DNA of 64,000 nt from Osedax frankpressi (GCA_964035775.1 OZ038315.1:6464152-6528151), one strand, 5' to 3'. Counted from the first letter of the stretch, positions 1 to 16,264 are shown. Numbers and translations are program-made. The notes: generated from the sequence alone by a model not told the origin.

Positions 1-923
1 CTGACAACTCTAATGTGAGGACTGACTGACAACTCTAATGTGAGGACTGACTGACAACTCTAATGTGAGGACTGACTGACTGACAACTCTAATGTGAGGA
101 CTGACTGACAACTCTAATGTGAGGACTGACTGACAACTCTAATGTGAGGACTGACTGACAACTCTAATGTGAGGACTGACTGACTGACAACTCTAATGTG
201 AGGACTGACTGACAACTCTAATGTGAGGACTGACTGACTGACAACTCTAATGTGAGGACTGACTGACTGACAACTCTAATGTGAGGACTGACTGACTGAC
301 AACTCTAATGTGAAGACTGACTGACAACTCTAATGTGAGGACTGACTGACAACTCTAATGTGAGGACTGACTGACAACTCTAATGTGAGGACTGACTGAC
401 AACTCTAATGTGAGGACTGACTGACAACTCTAATGTGAGGACTGACTGACTGACAACTCTAATGTGAGGACTGACTGACAACTCTAATGTGAGGACTGAC
501 TGACAACTCTAATGTGAGGACTGACTGACAACTCTAATGTGAGGACTGACTGACTGACAACTCTAATGTGAGGACTGACTGACAACTCTAATGTGAGGAC
601 TGACTGACTGACAACTCTAATGTGAGGACTGACTGACTGACAACTCTAATGTGAGGACTGACTGACAACTCTAATGTGAGGACTGACTGACTGACAACTC
701 TAATGTGAGGACTGACTGACAACTCTAATGTGAGGACTGACTGACTGACAACTCTAATGTGAGGACTGACTGACAACTCTAATGTGAGGACTGACTGACA
801 ACTCTAATGTGAGGACTGACTGATAACTCTAATGTAAGGACTGACTGACAACTCTAATGTGAGGACTGACTGACAACTCTAATATGAGGACTGACTGACA
901 ACTCTAATGTGAGGACTGACTGA

Positions 924-1896
924 CAACTCTAATGTTAGGACTGACTGACTGACAACTCTAATGTGAGGACTGACTGACAACTCTAATGTGAGGACTGACT
1001 GACTGACAACTCTAATGTGAGGACTGACTGACTGATAACTCTAATGTGAGGACTGACTGACTGACAACTCTAATGTGAGGACTGACTGACAACTCTAATG
1101 TGAGGACTGACTGACTGATAACTCTAATGTGAGGACTGACTGACTGACAACTCTAATGTGAGGACTGACTGACAACTCTAATGTGAGGACTGACTGACAA
1201 CTCTAATGTGAGGACTGACTGACAACTCTAATGTGAGGACTGACTGACAACTCTAATGTGAGGACTGACTGACAACTCTAATGTTAGGACTGACTGACTG
1301 ACAACTCTAATGTGAGGACTGACTGACAACTCTAATGTGAGGACTGACTGACTGACAACTCTAATGTGAGGACTGACTGACTGACAACTCTAATGTGAGG
1401 ACTGACTGACAACTCTAATGTGAGGACTGACTGACTGACAACTCTAATGTGAGGACTGACTGACAACTCTAATGTGAGGACTGACTGACAACTCTAATGT
1501 GAGGACTGACTGACTGACAACTCTAATGTGAGGACTGACTGACTGACAACTCTAATGTGAGGACTGACTGACAACTCTAATGTGAGGACTGACTGACTGA
1601 CAACTCTAATGTGAGGACTGACTGACAACTCTAATGTGAGGACTGACTGACAACTCTAATGTTAGGACTGACTGACTGACAACTCTAATGTGAGGACTGA
1701 CTGACAACTCTAATGTGAGGACTGACTGACTGACAACTCTAATGTGAGGACTGACTGACTGACAACTCTAATGTGAGGACTGACTGACAACTCTAATGTG
1801 AGGACTGACTGACTGACAACTCTAATGTGAGGACTGACTGACAACTCTAATGTGAGGACATACTGACAACTCTAATGTGAGGACTGACTGACTGAC
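924..1896 (+). repeat. Three-copy higher-order block marked by GTTAGG
   Basis: The rare core variant GTTAGG occurs at about 934, 1283 and 1661, spaced 349 and 378 bp. The difference is 29 bp, one L unit. After each marker the unit order begins L, S, L, L. The second and third copies agree unit for unit over about 245 bp (1273-1518 against 1651-1896). The first copy differs by an extra L and by a TAACT variant. This looks like local tandem duplication of about 13-14 units. Confidence 0.75.
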
Positions 1897-3631
1897 AACT
1901 CTAATGTGAGGACTGACTGACAACTCTAATGTGAGGACTGACTTACTGACAACTCTAATGTGAGGACTGACTGACTGACAACTCTAATGTGAGGACTGAC
2001 TGACAACTCTAATGTGAGGACTGACTGACAACTCTAATGTGAGGACTGACTGACAACTCTAATGTGAGGACTGACTGACAACTCTAATGTGAGGACTGAC
2101 TGACTGACAACTCTAATGTGATGACTGACTGACAACTCTAATGTGAGGACTGACTGACTGACAACTCTAATGTGAGGACTGACTGACTGACAACTCTAAT
2201 GTGAGGACTGACTGACAACTCTAATGTGAGGACTGACTGACAACTCTAATGTGAGGACTGACTGACTGACAACTCTAATGTGAGGACTGACTGACAACTC
2301 TAATGTGAGGACTGACTGACAACTCTAATGTGAGGACTGACTGACTGACAACTCTAATGTGAGAACTGACTGACTGACAACTCTAATGTGAGGACTGACT
2401 GACTGACAACTCTAATGTGAGGACTGACTGACAACTCTAATATGAGGACTGACTGACAACTCTAATGTGAGGACTGACTGACTGACAACTCTAATGTGAG
2501 GACTGACTGACAACTCTAATGTGAGAACTGACTGACTGACAACTCTAATGTGAGGACTGACTGACAACTCTAATGTGAGGACTGACTGACAACTCTAATG
2601 TGAGGACTGACTGACTGACAACTCTAATGTGAGGACTGACTGACTGACAACTCTAATGTGAGGACTGACTGACAACTCTAATGTGAGGACTGACTGACTG
2701 ACAACTCTAATGTGAGGACTGACTGACAACTCTAATGTAAGGACTGACTGACAACTCTAATGTGAGGACTGACTGACAACTCTAATGTGAGGACTGACTG
2801 ACAACTCTAATGTGAGGACTGACTGACAACTCTAATGTGAGGACTGACTGACAACTCTAATGTGAGGACTGACTGATAACTCTAATGTAAGGACTGACTG
2901 ACAACTCTAATGTGAGGACTGACTGACAACTCTAATATGAGGACTGACTGACAACTCTAATGTGAGGACTGACTGACAACTCTAATGTGAGGACTGACTG
3001 ACTGACAACTCTAATGTGAGGACTGACTGACTGACAACTCTAATGTGAGGACTGACTGACAACTCTAATGTGAGGACTGACTGACTGACAACTCTAATGT
3101 GAGGACTGACTGACAACTCTAATGTGAGGACTGACTGACTGACAACTCTAATGTGAGGACTTACTGACTGACAACTCTAATGTGAGGACTGACTGACTGA
3201 CAACTCTAATGTGAGGACTGACTGACAACTCTAATGTGAGGACTGACTGACAACTCTAATGTGAGGACTGACTGACTGATAACTCTAATGTGAGGACTGA
3301 CTGACAACTCTAATGTGACGACTGACTGACTGACAACTCTAATGTGAGGACTGACTGACAACTCTAATGTGATGACTGACTGACAACTCTAATGTGAGGA
3401 CTGACTGACTGATAACTATAATGTGAGGACTGACTGACAACTCTAATGTGAGGACTGACTGACTGACAACTCTAATGTGAGGACTGACTGACTGACAACT
3501 CTAATGTGAGGACTGACTGACATCTCTAATGTGAGGACTGACTGACTGACAACTCTAATGTGAGGACTGACTGACTGACAACTCTAATGTGAGGACTGAC
3601 TGACAACTCTAATGTGAGGACTGACTGAATG

Positions 3632-4430
3632 ACAACTCTAATGTGAGGACTGACTGACTGACAACTCTAATGTGAGGACTGACTGACTGACAACTCTAAT
3701 GTGAGGACTGACTGACAACTCTAATGTGAGGACTGACTGACAACTCTAATGTGAGGACTGACTGACTGACAACTCTAATGTGAGGACTGACTGACAACTC
3801 TAATGTGAGGACTGACTGACAACTCTAATGTGAGGACTGACTGACTGACAACTCTAATCTGAGGACTGACTGACTGACAACTCTAATGTGAGGACTGACT
3901 GACAACTCTAATGTGAGGACTGACTGACAACTCTAATGTGAGGACTGACTGACAACTCTAATGTGAGGACTGACTGACTACTCTAATGTGAGGACTGACT
4001 GACAACTCTAATGTGAGGACTGACTGACCGACAACTCTAATGTGAGGACTGACTGACTGACAACTCTAATGTGAGGACTGACTGACAACTCTAATGTGAG
4101 GACTGACTGACAACTCTAATGTGAGGACTGACTGACTGACAACTCTAATGTGAGGACTGACTGACAACTCTAATGTGAGGACTGACTGACAACTCTAATG
4201 TGAGGACTGACTGACTGACAACTCTAATCTGAGGACTGACTGACGGACAACTCTAATGTGAGGACTGACTGACAACTCTAATGTGAGGACTGACTGACAA
4301 CTCTAATGTGAGGACTGACTGACAACTCTAATGTGAGGACTGACTGACAACTCTAATGTGAGGACTGACTGACTACTCTAATGTGAGGACTGACTGACAA
4401 CTCTAATGTGAGGACTGACTGACCGACAAC
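3632..4430 (+). repeat. Tandem pair of about 370/395 bp marked by AATCTG, CTACTCT and GACCGAC
   Basis: Three rare variants recur in the same order: AATCTG at 3856 and 4226 (370 bp apart), CTACTCT at 3978 and 4373 (395 bp), and GACCGAC at 4026 and 4421 (395 bp). The change from 370 to 395 equals one added 25-bp unit in the second copy. The same markers reappear singly further on (AATCTG at 4866 and 4978, CTACTCT at 5304, GACCGAC near 5352 and 5460), so the family of copies probably extends to about 5.5 kb in a more shuffled form. Confidence 0.75.
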
Positions 4431-7400
4431 TCTATTGTGAGGACTGACTGACTGACAACTCTAATGTGATGACTGACTGACAACTCTAATGTGAGGACTG
4501 ACTGACAACTCTAATGTGAGGACTGACTGACAACTCTAATGTGATGACTGACTGACAACTCTAATGTGAGGACTGACTGACAACTCTAATGTGAGGACTG
4601 ACTGACTGACAACTCTAATGTGAGGACTGACTGACAACTCTAATGTGAGGACTGACTGACAACTCTAATGTGAGGACTGACTGACTGACAACTCTAATGT
4701 GAGGACTGACTGACAACTCTAATGTGATGACTGACTGACTGACAACTCTAATGTGAGGACTGACTGACTGACAACTCTAATGTGAGGACTGACTGACTGA
4801 CAACTCTAATGTGAGGACTGACTGACTGACAACTCTAATGTGAGGACTGACTGACTGACAACTCTAATCTGAGGACTGACTGACTGACAACTCTAATGTG
4901 AGGACTGACTGACAACTCTAATGTGAGGACTGACTGACTGACAACTCTAATGTGAGGACTGACTGACTGACAACTCTAATCTGAGGACTGACTGACTGAC
5001 AACTCTAATGTGAGGACTGACTGACAACTCTAATGTGAGGACTGACTGACAACTCTAATGTGAGGACTGACTGACAACTCTAATGTGATGACTGACTGAC
5101 AACTCTAATGTGAGGACTGACTGACTGACAACTCTAATGTGAGGACTGACTGACAACTCTAATGTGAGGACTGACTGACAACTCTAATGTGAGGACTGAC
5201 TGACAACTCTAATGTGAGGACTGACTGACAACTCTAATGTGAGGACTGACTGACAACTCTAATGTGAGGACTGACTGACAACTCTAATGTGAGGACTGAC
5301 TGACTACTCTAATGTGAGGACTGACTGACAACTCTAATGTGAGGACTGACTGACCGACAACTCTAATGTAAGGACTGACTGACTGACAACTCTAATGTGA
5401 GGACTGACTGACAACTCTAATGTGAGGACTGACTGACAACTCTAATGTGAGGACTGACTGACCGACAACTCTAATGTGAGGACTGACTGACTGACAACTC
5501 TAATGTGATGACTGACTGACTGACAACTCTAATGTGAGGACTGACTGACTGACAACTCTAATGTGAGGACTGACTGACAACTCTAATGTGAGGACTGACT
5601 GACAACTCTAATGTGAGGACTGACTGACTGACAACTCTAATGTGAAGACTGACTGACTGACAACTCTAATGTGAGGACTGACTGACAACTCTAATGTGAG
5701 GACTGACTGACTGACAACTCTAATGTGAGGACTGACTGACAACTCTAATGTAAGGACTGACTGACAACTCTAATGTGAGGACTGACTGACTGACAACTCT
5801 AATGTGAGGACTGACTGACTGACAACTCTAATGTGAGGACTGACTGACAACTCTAATGTGAGGACTGACTGACAACTCTAATGTGAGGACTGACTGACAA
5901 CTCTAATGTGAGGACTGACTGACTGACAACTCTAATGTGAGGACTGACTGACTGACAACTCTAATGTGAGGACTGACTGACTGGCAACTCTAATGTGAGG
6001 ACTGACTGACAACTCTAATGTAAGGACTGACTGACTGACAACTCTAATGTGAGGACTGACTGACTGACAACTCTAATGTGAGGACTGACTGACTGACAAC
6101 TCTAATGTGAGGACTGACTGACAACTCTAATGTGAGGACTGACTGACTGACAACTCTAATGTGAGGACTGACTGACAACTCTAATGTGAGGACTGACTGA
6201 CTGACAACTCTAATGTGAGGACTGACTGACAACTCTAATGTGAGGACTGACTGACAACTCTAATGTGAGGACTGACTGACAACTCTAATGTGAGGACTGA
6301 CTGACAACTCTAATGTGAGGACTGACTGACTGACAACTCTAATATGAGGACTGACTGACAACTCTAATGTGAGGACTGACTAACTGACAACTCTAATGTG
6401 AGGACTGACTGACAACTCTAATGTGAGGACTGACTGACTGACACCTCTAATGTAAGGACTGACTGACTGACAACTCTAATGTGAGGACTGACTGACTGAC
6501 AACTCTAATGTGAGGACTGACTGACAACTCTAATGTGAGGACTGACTGACTGACAACTCTAATGTGAGGACTGACTGACTGACAACTCTAATGTGAGGAC
6601 TGACTGACTGACAACTCTAATGTGAGGACTGACTGACTGACAACTCTAATGTGAGGACTTACTGACAACTCTAATGTGAGGACTGACTGACTGACAACTC
6701 TAATGTGAGGACTGACTGACAACTCTAATGTGAGGACTGACTGACAACTCTAATGTGAGGACTGACTGACTGACAACTCTAATGTGAGGACTGACTGACT
6801 GACAACTCTAATGTGAGGACTGACTGACAACTCTAATGTGAGGACTGACTGACTGACAACTCTAATGTGAGGACTGACTGACTGACAACTCTAATGTGAG
6901 GACTGACTGACAACTCTAATGTGAGGACTGACTGACAACTCTAATGTGAGGACTGACTGACTGACAACTCTAATGTGAGGACTGACTGACAACTCTAATG
7001 TGAGGACTGACTGACAACTCTAATGTGAGGACTGACTGACTGACAACTCTAATGTGAGGACTGACTGACAACTCTAATGTGAGGACTGACTGACTGACAA
7101 CTCTAATGTGAGGACTAACTGACAACTCTAATGTGAGGACTGACTGACTGACAACTCTAATGTGAGGACTGACTGACAACTCTAATGTGAGGACTGACTG
7201 ACTGACAACTCTAATGTGAGGACTGACTGACAACTCTAATGTGAGGACTGACTGACAACTCTAATGTGAGGACTGACTGACAACTCTAATGTGAGGACTG
7301 ACTGACTGACAACTCTAATGTGAGGACTGACTGACAACTCTAATGTGAGGACTGACTGACTGACAACTCTAATGTGAGGACTGACTGACTGACAACTCTA

Positions 7401-8102
7401 ATGTGAGGACTGACTGTCTGACAACTCTAATGTGAGGACTGACTGACTGACAACTCTAATGTGAGGACTGACTGACAACTCTAATGTGAGGACTGACTGA
7501 CTGACAACTCTAATGTGAGGACTGACTGACTGACATCTCTAATGTGAGGACTGACTGACTGATAACTCTAATGTGAGGACTGACTGACTGACAACTCTAA
7601 TGTGAGGACTGACTGACTGACAACTCTAATGTGAGGACTGACTGACAACTCTAATGTGAGGACTGACTGACAACTCTAATGTGAGGACTGACTGACAACT
7701 CTAATGTGAGGACTGACTGACAACTCTAATGTGAGGACTGACTGACTGACAACTCTAATGTGAGGACTGACTGACAACTCTAATGTGAGGACTGACTGAC
7801 TGACAACTCTAATGTGAGGACTGACTGACAACTCTAATGTGAGGACTGACTGACAACTCTAATGTGAGGACTGACTGACTGACAACTCTAATGTGAGGAC
7901 TGACTGACTGACAACTCTAATGTGAGGACTGACTGACAACTCTAATGTGAGGACTGACTGACTGACAACTCTAATGTGAGGACTGACTGACTGACAACTC
8001 TAATGTGAGGACTGACTGACAACTCTAATGTGAGGACTGACTGACAACTCTAATGTGAGGACTGACTGACTGACAACTCTAATGTGAGGACTGACTGACT
8101 GA

Positions 8103-9311
8103 CAACTCTAATGTGAGGACTGACTGACTGACAACTCTAATGTGAGGACTGACTGACTGACAACTCTAATGTGAGGACTGACTGACTGACAACTCTAATG
8201 TAAGGACTGACTGACAACTCTAATGTGAGGACTGTCTGACTGACAACTCTAATGTGAGGACTGACTGACTGACAACTCTAATGTGAGGACTGACTGACTG
8301 ACAACTCTAATGTAAGGACTGACTGACAACTCTAATGTGAGGACTGACTGACAACTCTAATGTGAGGACTGACTGAATGACAACTCTAATGTGAGGACTG
8401 ACTGACTGACAACTCTAATGTGAGGACTGACTGACAACTCTAATGTGAGGACTGACTGACTGACAACTCTAATGTGAGGACTGACTGACTGACAACTCTA
8501 ATGTGAGGACTGACTGACTGACAACTCTAATGTGAGGACTGACTGACTGACAACTCTAATGTGAGGACTGACTGACAACTCTAATGTGAGGACTGACTGA
8601 CTGACAACTCTAATGTGAGGACTGACTGACTGACAACTCTAATGTGAGGACTGACTGACTGACAACTCTAATGTGAGGACTGACTGACTGACAACTCTAA
8701 TGTGAGGACTGACTGACTGACAACTCTAATGTAAGGACTGACTGACAACTCTAATGTGAGGACTGACTGACAACTCTAATGTGAGGACTGACTGACAACT
8801 CTAATGTGAGGACTGACTGACTGACAACTCTAATGTGAGGACTGACTGACTGACAACTCTAATGTGAGGACTGACTGACTGACAACTCTAATGTGAGGAC
8901 TGACTGACTGACAACTCTAATGTGAGGACTGACTGACTGACAACTCTAATGTGAGGACTGACTGACTGACAACTCTAATGTGAGGACTGACTGACAACTC
9001 TAATGTGAGGACTGACTGACAACTCTAATGTGAGGACTGACTGACTGACAACTCTAATGTGAGGACTGACTGACTGACAACTCTAATGTGAGGACTGACT
9101 GACAACTCTAATGTGAGGACTGACTGACAACTCTAATGTGAGGACTGACTGACAACTCTAATGTGAGGACTGACTGACTGACAACTCTAATGTGAGGACT
9201 GACTGACAACTCTAATGTGAGGACTGACTGACAACTCTAATGTGAGGACTGACTGACAACTCTAATGTGAGGACTGACTGACAACTCTAATGTGAGGACT
9301 GACTGACTGAC
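8103..9311 (+). repeat. 1.2-kb block, first copy (partner at 12.0-13.2 kb)
   Basis: The S/L order here matches 12,007-13,240 with offsets of 3904, then 3900, then 3929 bp. The steps correspond to one L-to-S change near 8.3 kb and one L unit gained near 12.87 kb. Shared rare markers include a GTAAGG unit followed by ACTGTCTG (8231 and 12135) and GTAAGG at 8731 and 12631. From 8401 to about 8940 the two copies are base-for-base the same apart from one substitution that I saw. Roughly 2.7 kb of other array lies between the copies. Confidence 0.85.
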
Positions 9312-12006
9312 AACTCTAATGTGAGGACTGACTGACAACTCTAATGTGAGGACTGACTGACTGACAACTCTAATGTGAGGACTGACTGACAACTCTAATG
9401 TGAGGACTGACTGACTGATAACTCTAATGTGAGGACTGACTGACTGACAACTCTAATGTGAGGACTGACTGACAACTCTAATGTGAGGACTGACTGACTG
9501 ACAACTCTAATGTGAGGACTGACTGACAACTCTAATGTGAGGACTGACTGACAACTCTAATGTGAGGACTGACTGACAACTCTAATGTGAGGACTGACTG
9601 ACAACTCTAATGTGAGGACTGATTGACAACTCTAATGTGAGGACTGACTGACAACTCTAATGTGAGGACTGACTGACAACTCTAATGTGAGGACTGACTG
9701 ACAACTCTAATGTGAGGACTGACTGACAACTCTAATGTGAGGACTGACTGACAACTCTAATGTGAGGACTGACTGACAACTCTAATGTGAGGACTGACTG
9801 ACAACTCTAATGTGAGGACTGACTGACAACTCTAATGTGAGGACTGACTGACAACTCTAATGTGAGGACTGACTGACTGACAACTCTAATGTGAGGACTG
9901 ACTGACAACTCTAATGTGAGGACTGACTGACAACTCTAATGTGAGGACTGACTGACTGACAACTCTAATGTAAGGACTGACTGACAACTCTAATGTGAGG
10001 ACTGACTGACAACTCTAATGTGAGGACTGACTGACAACTCTAATGTGAGGACTGACTGACAACTCTAATGTGAGGACTGACTGACAACTCTAATGTGAGG
10101 ACTGACTGACTGACAACTCTAATGTGAGGACTGACTGACAACTCTAATGTGAGGACTGACTGACTGACAACTCTAATGTGAGGACTGACTGACAACTCTA
10201 ATGTGAGGACTGACTGACAACTCTAATGTGAGGACTGACTGACTGACAACTCTAATGTGAGGACTTACTGACTGACAACTCTAATGTGAGGACTGACTGA
10301 CTGACAACTCTAATGTGAGGACTGACTGACAACTCTAATGTGAGGACTGACTGACTGACAACTCTAATGTGAGGACTTACTGACTGACAACTCTAATGTG
10401 AGGACTGACTGACAACTCTAATGTGAGGACTGACTGACTGACAACTCTAATGTGAGGACTTACTAACTGACAACTCTAATGTGAGGACTGACTGACAACT
10501 CTAATGTGAGGACTGACTGACTGACAACTCTAATGTGAGGACTGACTGACAACTCTAATGTGAGGACTGACTGACTGACAACTCTAATGTGAGGACTGAC
10601 TAATAACTCTAATGTGAGGACTGACTGACAACTCTAATGTGAGGACTGACTGACTGACAACTCTAATGTGAGGACTGACTGACTGACAACTCTAATGTGA
10701 GGACTGACTGACAACTCTAATGTGAGGACTGACTGACAACTCTAATGTGAGGACTGACTGACTGACAACTCTAATGTGAGGACTGACTGACAACTCTAAT
10801 GTGAGGACTGACTGACAACTCTAATGTGAGGACTGACTGACTGACAACTCTAATGTGAGGACTGACTGACTGACAACTCTAATGTGAGGACTGACTGACT
10901 GACAACTCTAATGTGAGGACTGACTGACAACTCTAATGTGAGGACTGACTGACAACTCTAATGTGAGGACTGACTGATAACTCTAATGTGAGGACTGACT
11001 GACTGACAACTCTAATGTGAGGACTGACTGACTGACAACTCTAATGTGAGGACTGACTGACAACTCTAATGTGAGGACTGACTGACTGACAACTCTAATG
11101 TGAGGACTGACTGACAACTCTAATGTGAGGACTGACTGACTGACAACTCTAATGTGAGGACTGACTGACTGACAACTCTAATGTGAGGACTGACTGACTG
11201 ACAACTCTAATGTGAGGACTGACTGACAACTCTAATGTGAGGACTGACTGACTGACAACTCTAATGTGAGGACTGACTGACTGACAACTCTAATGTGAGG
11301 ACTGACTGACTGACAACTCTAATGTGAGGACTGACTGACAACTCTAATGTGAGGACTGACTGACTGACAACTCTAATGTGAGGACTGACTGACTGACAAC
11401 TCTAATGTGAGGACTGACTGACAACTCTAATGTGAGGACTGACTGACAACTCTAATGTGAGGACTGACTGACTGACAACTCCAATGTGAGGACTGACTGA
11501 CTGACAACTCTAATGTGAGGACTGACTGACTGACAACTCTAATGTGAGGACTGACTGACTGACAACTCTAATGTGAGGACTGACTGACAACTCTAATGTG
11601 AGGACTGACTGACAACTCTAATGTGAGGACTGACTGACTGACAACTCTAATGTGAGGACTTACTGACTGACAACTCTAATGTGAGGACTGACTGACTGAC
11701 AACTCTAATGTGAGGACTGACTGACTGACAACTCTAATGTGAGGACTGACTGACAACTCTAATGTGAGGACTGACTGACTGACAACTCTAATGTGAGGAC
11801 TGACTGACTGACAACTCTAATGTGAGGACTGACTGACAACTCTAATGTGAGGACTGACTGACTGACAACTCTAATGTGAGGACTGACTGACTGACAACTC
11901 TAATGTGAGGACTGACTGACTGACAACTCTAATGTGAGGACTGACTGACTGACAACTCTAATGTGAGGACTGACTGACTGACAACTCTAATGTAAGGACT
12001 GACTGA

Positions 12007-13240
12007 CAACTCTAATGTGAGGACTGTCTGACTGACAACTCTAATGTGAGGACTGACTGACTGACAACTCTAATGTGAGGACTGACTGACTGACAACTCT
12101 AATGTAAGGACTGACTGACAACTCTAATGTGAGGACTGTCTGACTGACAACTCTAATGTGAGGACTGACTGACTGACAACTCTAATGTGAGGACTGACTG
12201 ACAACTCTAATGTGAGGACTGACTGACAACTCTAATGTGAGGACTGACTGACAACTCTAATGTGAGGACTGACTGACTGACAACTCTAATGTGAGGACTG
12301 ACTGACTGACAACTCTAATGTGAGGACTGACTGACAACTCTAATGTGAGGACTGACTGACTGACAACTCTAATGTGAGGACTGACTGACTGACAACTCTA
12401 ATGTGAGGACTGACTGACTGACAACTCTAATGTGAGGACTGACTGACTGACAACTCTAATGTGAGGACTGACTGACAACTCTAATGTGAGGACTGACTGA
12501 CTGACAACTCTAATGTGAGGACTGACTGACTGACAACTCTAATGTGAGGACTGACTGACTGACAACTCTAATGTGAGGACTGACTGACTGACAACTCTAA
12601 TGTGAGGACTGACTGACTGACAACTCTAATGTAAGGACTGACTGACAACTCTAATGTGAGGACTGACTGACAACTCTAATGTGAGGACTGACTGACAACT
12701 CTAATGTGAGGACTGACTGACTGACAACTCTAATGTGAGGACTGACTGACTGACAACTCTAATGTGAGGATTGACTGACTGACAACTCTAATGTGAGGAC
12801 TGACTGACTGACAACTCTAATGTGAGGACTGACTGACTGACAACTCTAATGTGAGGACTGACTGACTGACAACTCTAATGTGAGGACTGACTGACTGACA
12901 ACTCTAATGTGAGGACTGACTGACAACTCTAATGTGAGGACTGACTGACAACTCTAATGTGAGGACTGACTGACTGACAACTCTAATGTGAGGACTGACT
13001 GACTGACAACTCTAATGTGAGGACTGACTGACAACTCTAATGTGAGGACTGACTGACAACTCTAATGTGAGGACTGACTGACAACTCTAATGTGAGGACT
13101 GACTGACTGACAACTCTAATGTGAGGACTGACTGACAACTCTAATGTGAGGACTGACTGACAACTCTAATGTGAGGACTGACTGACAACTCTAATGTGAG
13201 GACTGACTGACAACTCTAATGTGAGGACTGACTGACTGAC
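12007..13240 (+). repeat. 1.2-kb block, second copy (partner at 8.1-9.3 kb)
   Basis: This is the partner of 8,103-9,311. It has an extra ACTGTCTG at 12023, 112 bp before the shared one at 12135, suggesting a four-unit local duplication at its left edge. It also carries an ATTGACTG change near 12771 that the partner lacks, and one additional L unit near 12,870. Confidence 0.85.
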
Positions 13241-16200
13241 AACTCTAATGTGAGGACTGACTGACTGACAACTCTAATGTGAGGACTGACTGACAACTCT
13301 AATGTGAGGACTGACTGACAACTCTAATGTGAGGACTGACTGACTGACAACTCTAATGTGAGGACTGACTGACAACTCTAATGTAAGGACTGACTGACAA
13401 CTCTAATGTGAGGACTGACTGACAACTCTAATGTGAGGACTGACTGACAACTCTAATGTGAGGACTGACTGACTGACAACTCTAATGTGAGGACTGACTG
13501 ACTGACAACTCTAATGTGAGGACTGACTGACTGACAACTCTAATGTGAGGACTGACTGACAACACTAATGTGAGGACTGACTGACTGACAACTCTAATGT
13601 GAGGACTGACTGACAACTCTAATGTAAGGACTGACTGACAACTCTAATGTGAGGACTGACTGACAACTCTAATGTGAGGACTGACTGACAACTCTAATGT
13701 GAGGACTGACTGACTGACAACTCTAATGTGAGGACTGACTGACAACTCTAATGTGAGGACTGACTGACTGACAACTCTAATGTGAGGACTGACTGAGAAC
13801 TCTAATGTGAGGACTGACTGACAACTCTAATGTGAGGACTGACTGACTGACAACTCTAATGTGAGGACTGACTGACAACTCTAATGTGAGGACTGACTGA
13901 CTGACAACTATAATTTGAGGACTGACTGACTGACAACTCTAATGTGAGGACTGACTGACAACTCTAATGTGAGGACTGACTGACAACTCTAATGTGAGGA
14001 CTGACTGACAACTCTAATGTGAGGACTGACTGACAACTCTAATGTGAGGACTGACTGACAACTCTAATGTGAGGACTGACTGACAACTCTAATGTGAGGA
14101 CTGACTGACTGACAACTCTAATGTGAGGACTTACTGACAACTCTAATGTGAGGACTGACTGACTGACAACTCTAATGTGAGGACTGACTGACAACTCTAA
14201 TGTGAAGACTGACTGACAACTCTAATGTGAGGACTGACTGACTGACAACTCTAATGTGAGGACTGACTGACTGACAACTCTAATGTGAGGACTGACTGAC
14301 AACTCTAATGTGAGGACTGACTGACAACTCTAATGTGAGGACTGACTGACAACTCTAATGTGAGGACTGACTGACAACTCTAATGTGAGGACTGACTGAC
14401 AACTCTAATGTGAGGACTGACTGACTGACAACTCTAATGTGAGGACTGACTGACAACTCTAATGTGAGGACTGACTGACAACTCTAATGTGAGGACTGAC
14501 TGACAACTCTAATGTGAGGACTGACTGACTGACAACTCTAATGTGAGGACTGACTGACAACTCTAATGTGAAGACTGACTGACAACTCTAATGTGAGGAC
14601 TGACTGACAACTCTAATGTGAGGACTGACTGACTGACAACTCTAATGTGAGGACTGACTGACAACTCTAATGTGAGGACTGACTGACAACTCTAATGTGA
14701 GGACTGACTGACAACTCTAATGTGAGGACTGACTGACAACTCTAATGTGAGGACTTACTGACAACTCTAATGTGAGGACTGACTGACTGACAACTCTAAT
14801 GTGAGGACTGACTGACTGACAACTCTAATGTGAGGACTGACTGACTGACAACTCTAATGTGAGGACTGACTGACAACTCTAATGTGAGGACTGACTGACA
14901 ACTCTAATGTGAGGACTGACTGACAACTCTAATGTGAGGACTGACTGACAACTCTAATGTGAGGACTGACTGACTGACAACTCTAATGTGAGGACTGACT
15001 GACAACTCTAATGTGAGGACTGACTGACAACTCTAATGTGAGGACTGACTGACAACTCTAATGTGAGGACTGACTGACTGACAACTCTAATGTGAGGACT
15101 GACTGACTGACAACTCTAATGTGAGGACTGACTGACTGATAACTCTAATGTGAGGACTGACTGACAACTCTAATGTGAGGACTGACTGACTGACAACTCT
15201 AATGTGAGGACTGACTGACTGACAACTCTAATGTGAGGACTGACTGACAACTCTAATGTGAGGACTGACTGACAACTCTAATGTGAGGACTGACTGACTG
15301 ACAACTCTAATGTGAGGACTGACTGACTGACAACTCTAATGTGAGGACTGACTGACAACTCTAATGTGAGGACTGACTGACAACTCTAATGTGAGGACTG
15401 ACTGACTGACAACTCTAATGTGAGGACTGACTGACAACTCTAATGTGAGGACTGACTGACAACTCTAATGTGAGGACTGACTGACTGACAACTCTAATGT
15501 GAGGACTGACTGACTGACAACTCTAATGTGAGGACTGACTGACTGACAACTCTAATGTGAGGACTGACTGACAACTCTAATGTGAGTACTGACTGACAAC
15601 TCTAATATGAGGACTGACTGACAACTCTAATGTGAGGACTGACTGACAACTCTAATGTGAGGACTGACTGACTGACAACTCTAATGTGAGGACTGACTGA
15701 CAACTCTAATGTGAGGACTGACTGACAACTCTAATGTGAGGACTGACTGACAACTCTAATGTGAGGACTGACTGACAACTCTAATGTGAGGACTGACTGA
15801 CTGACAACTCTAATGTGAGGACTGACTGACTGACAACTCTAATGTGAGGACTGACTGATAACTCTAATGTGAGGACTGACTGACAACTCTAATGTGAGGA
15901 CTGACTGACTGACAACTCTAATGTGAGGACTGACTGACAACTCTAATGTGAGGACTGACTGACAACTCTAATGTGAGGACTGACTGACAACTCTAATGTG
16001 AGGACTGACTGACTGACAACTCTAATGTGAGGACTGACTGACAACTCTAATGTGAGGACTGACTGACTGATAACTCTAATGTGAGGACTGACTGACAACT
16101 CTAATGTGAGGACTGACTAACTGACAACTCTAATGTGAGGACTGACTGACAACTCTAATGTGAGGACTGACTGACAACTCTAATGTGAGGACTGATTGAC

Positions 16201-16264
16201 TGACAACTCTAATGTGAGGACTGACTGACAACTCTAATGTGAGGACTGACTGACTGACAACTCT

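Noticed and set aside
823-2945. About 2.05-kb duplication marked by TAACTCTAATGTAAGG near 823 and 2875 followed by AATATG
   Set aside because: The marker pair is shared over about 100 bp, but I did not follow a constant offset further on either side, so it is left as a possible small shared segment.
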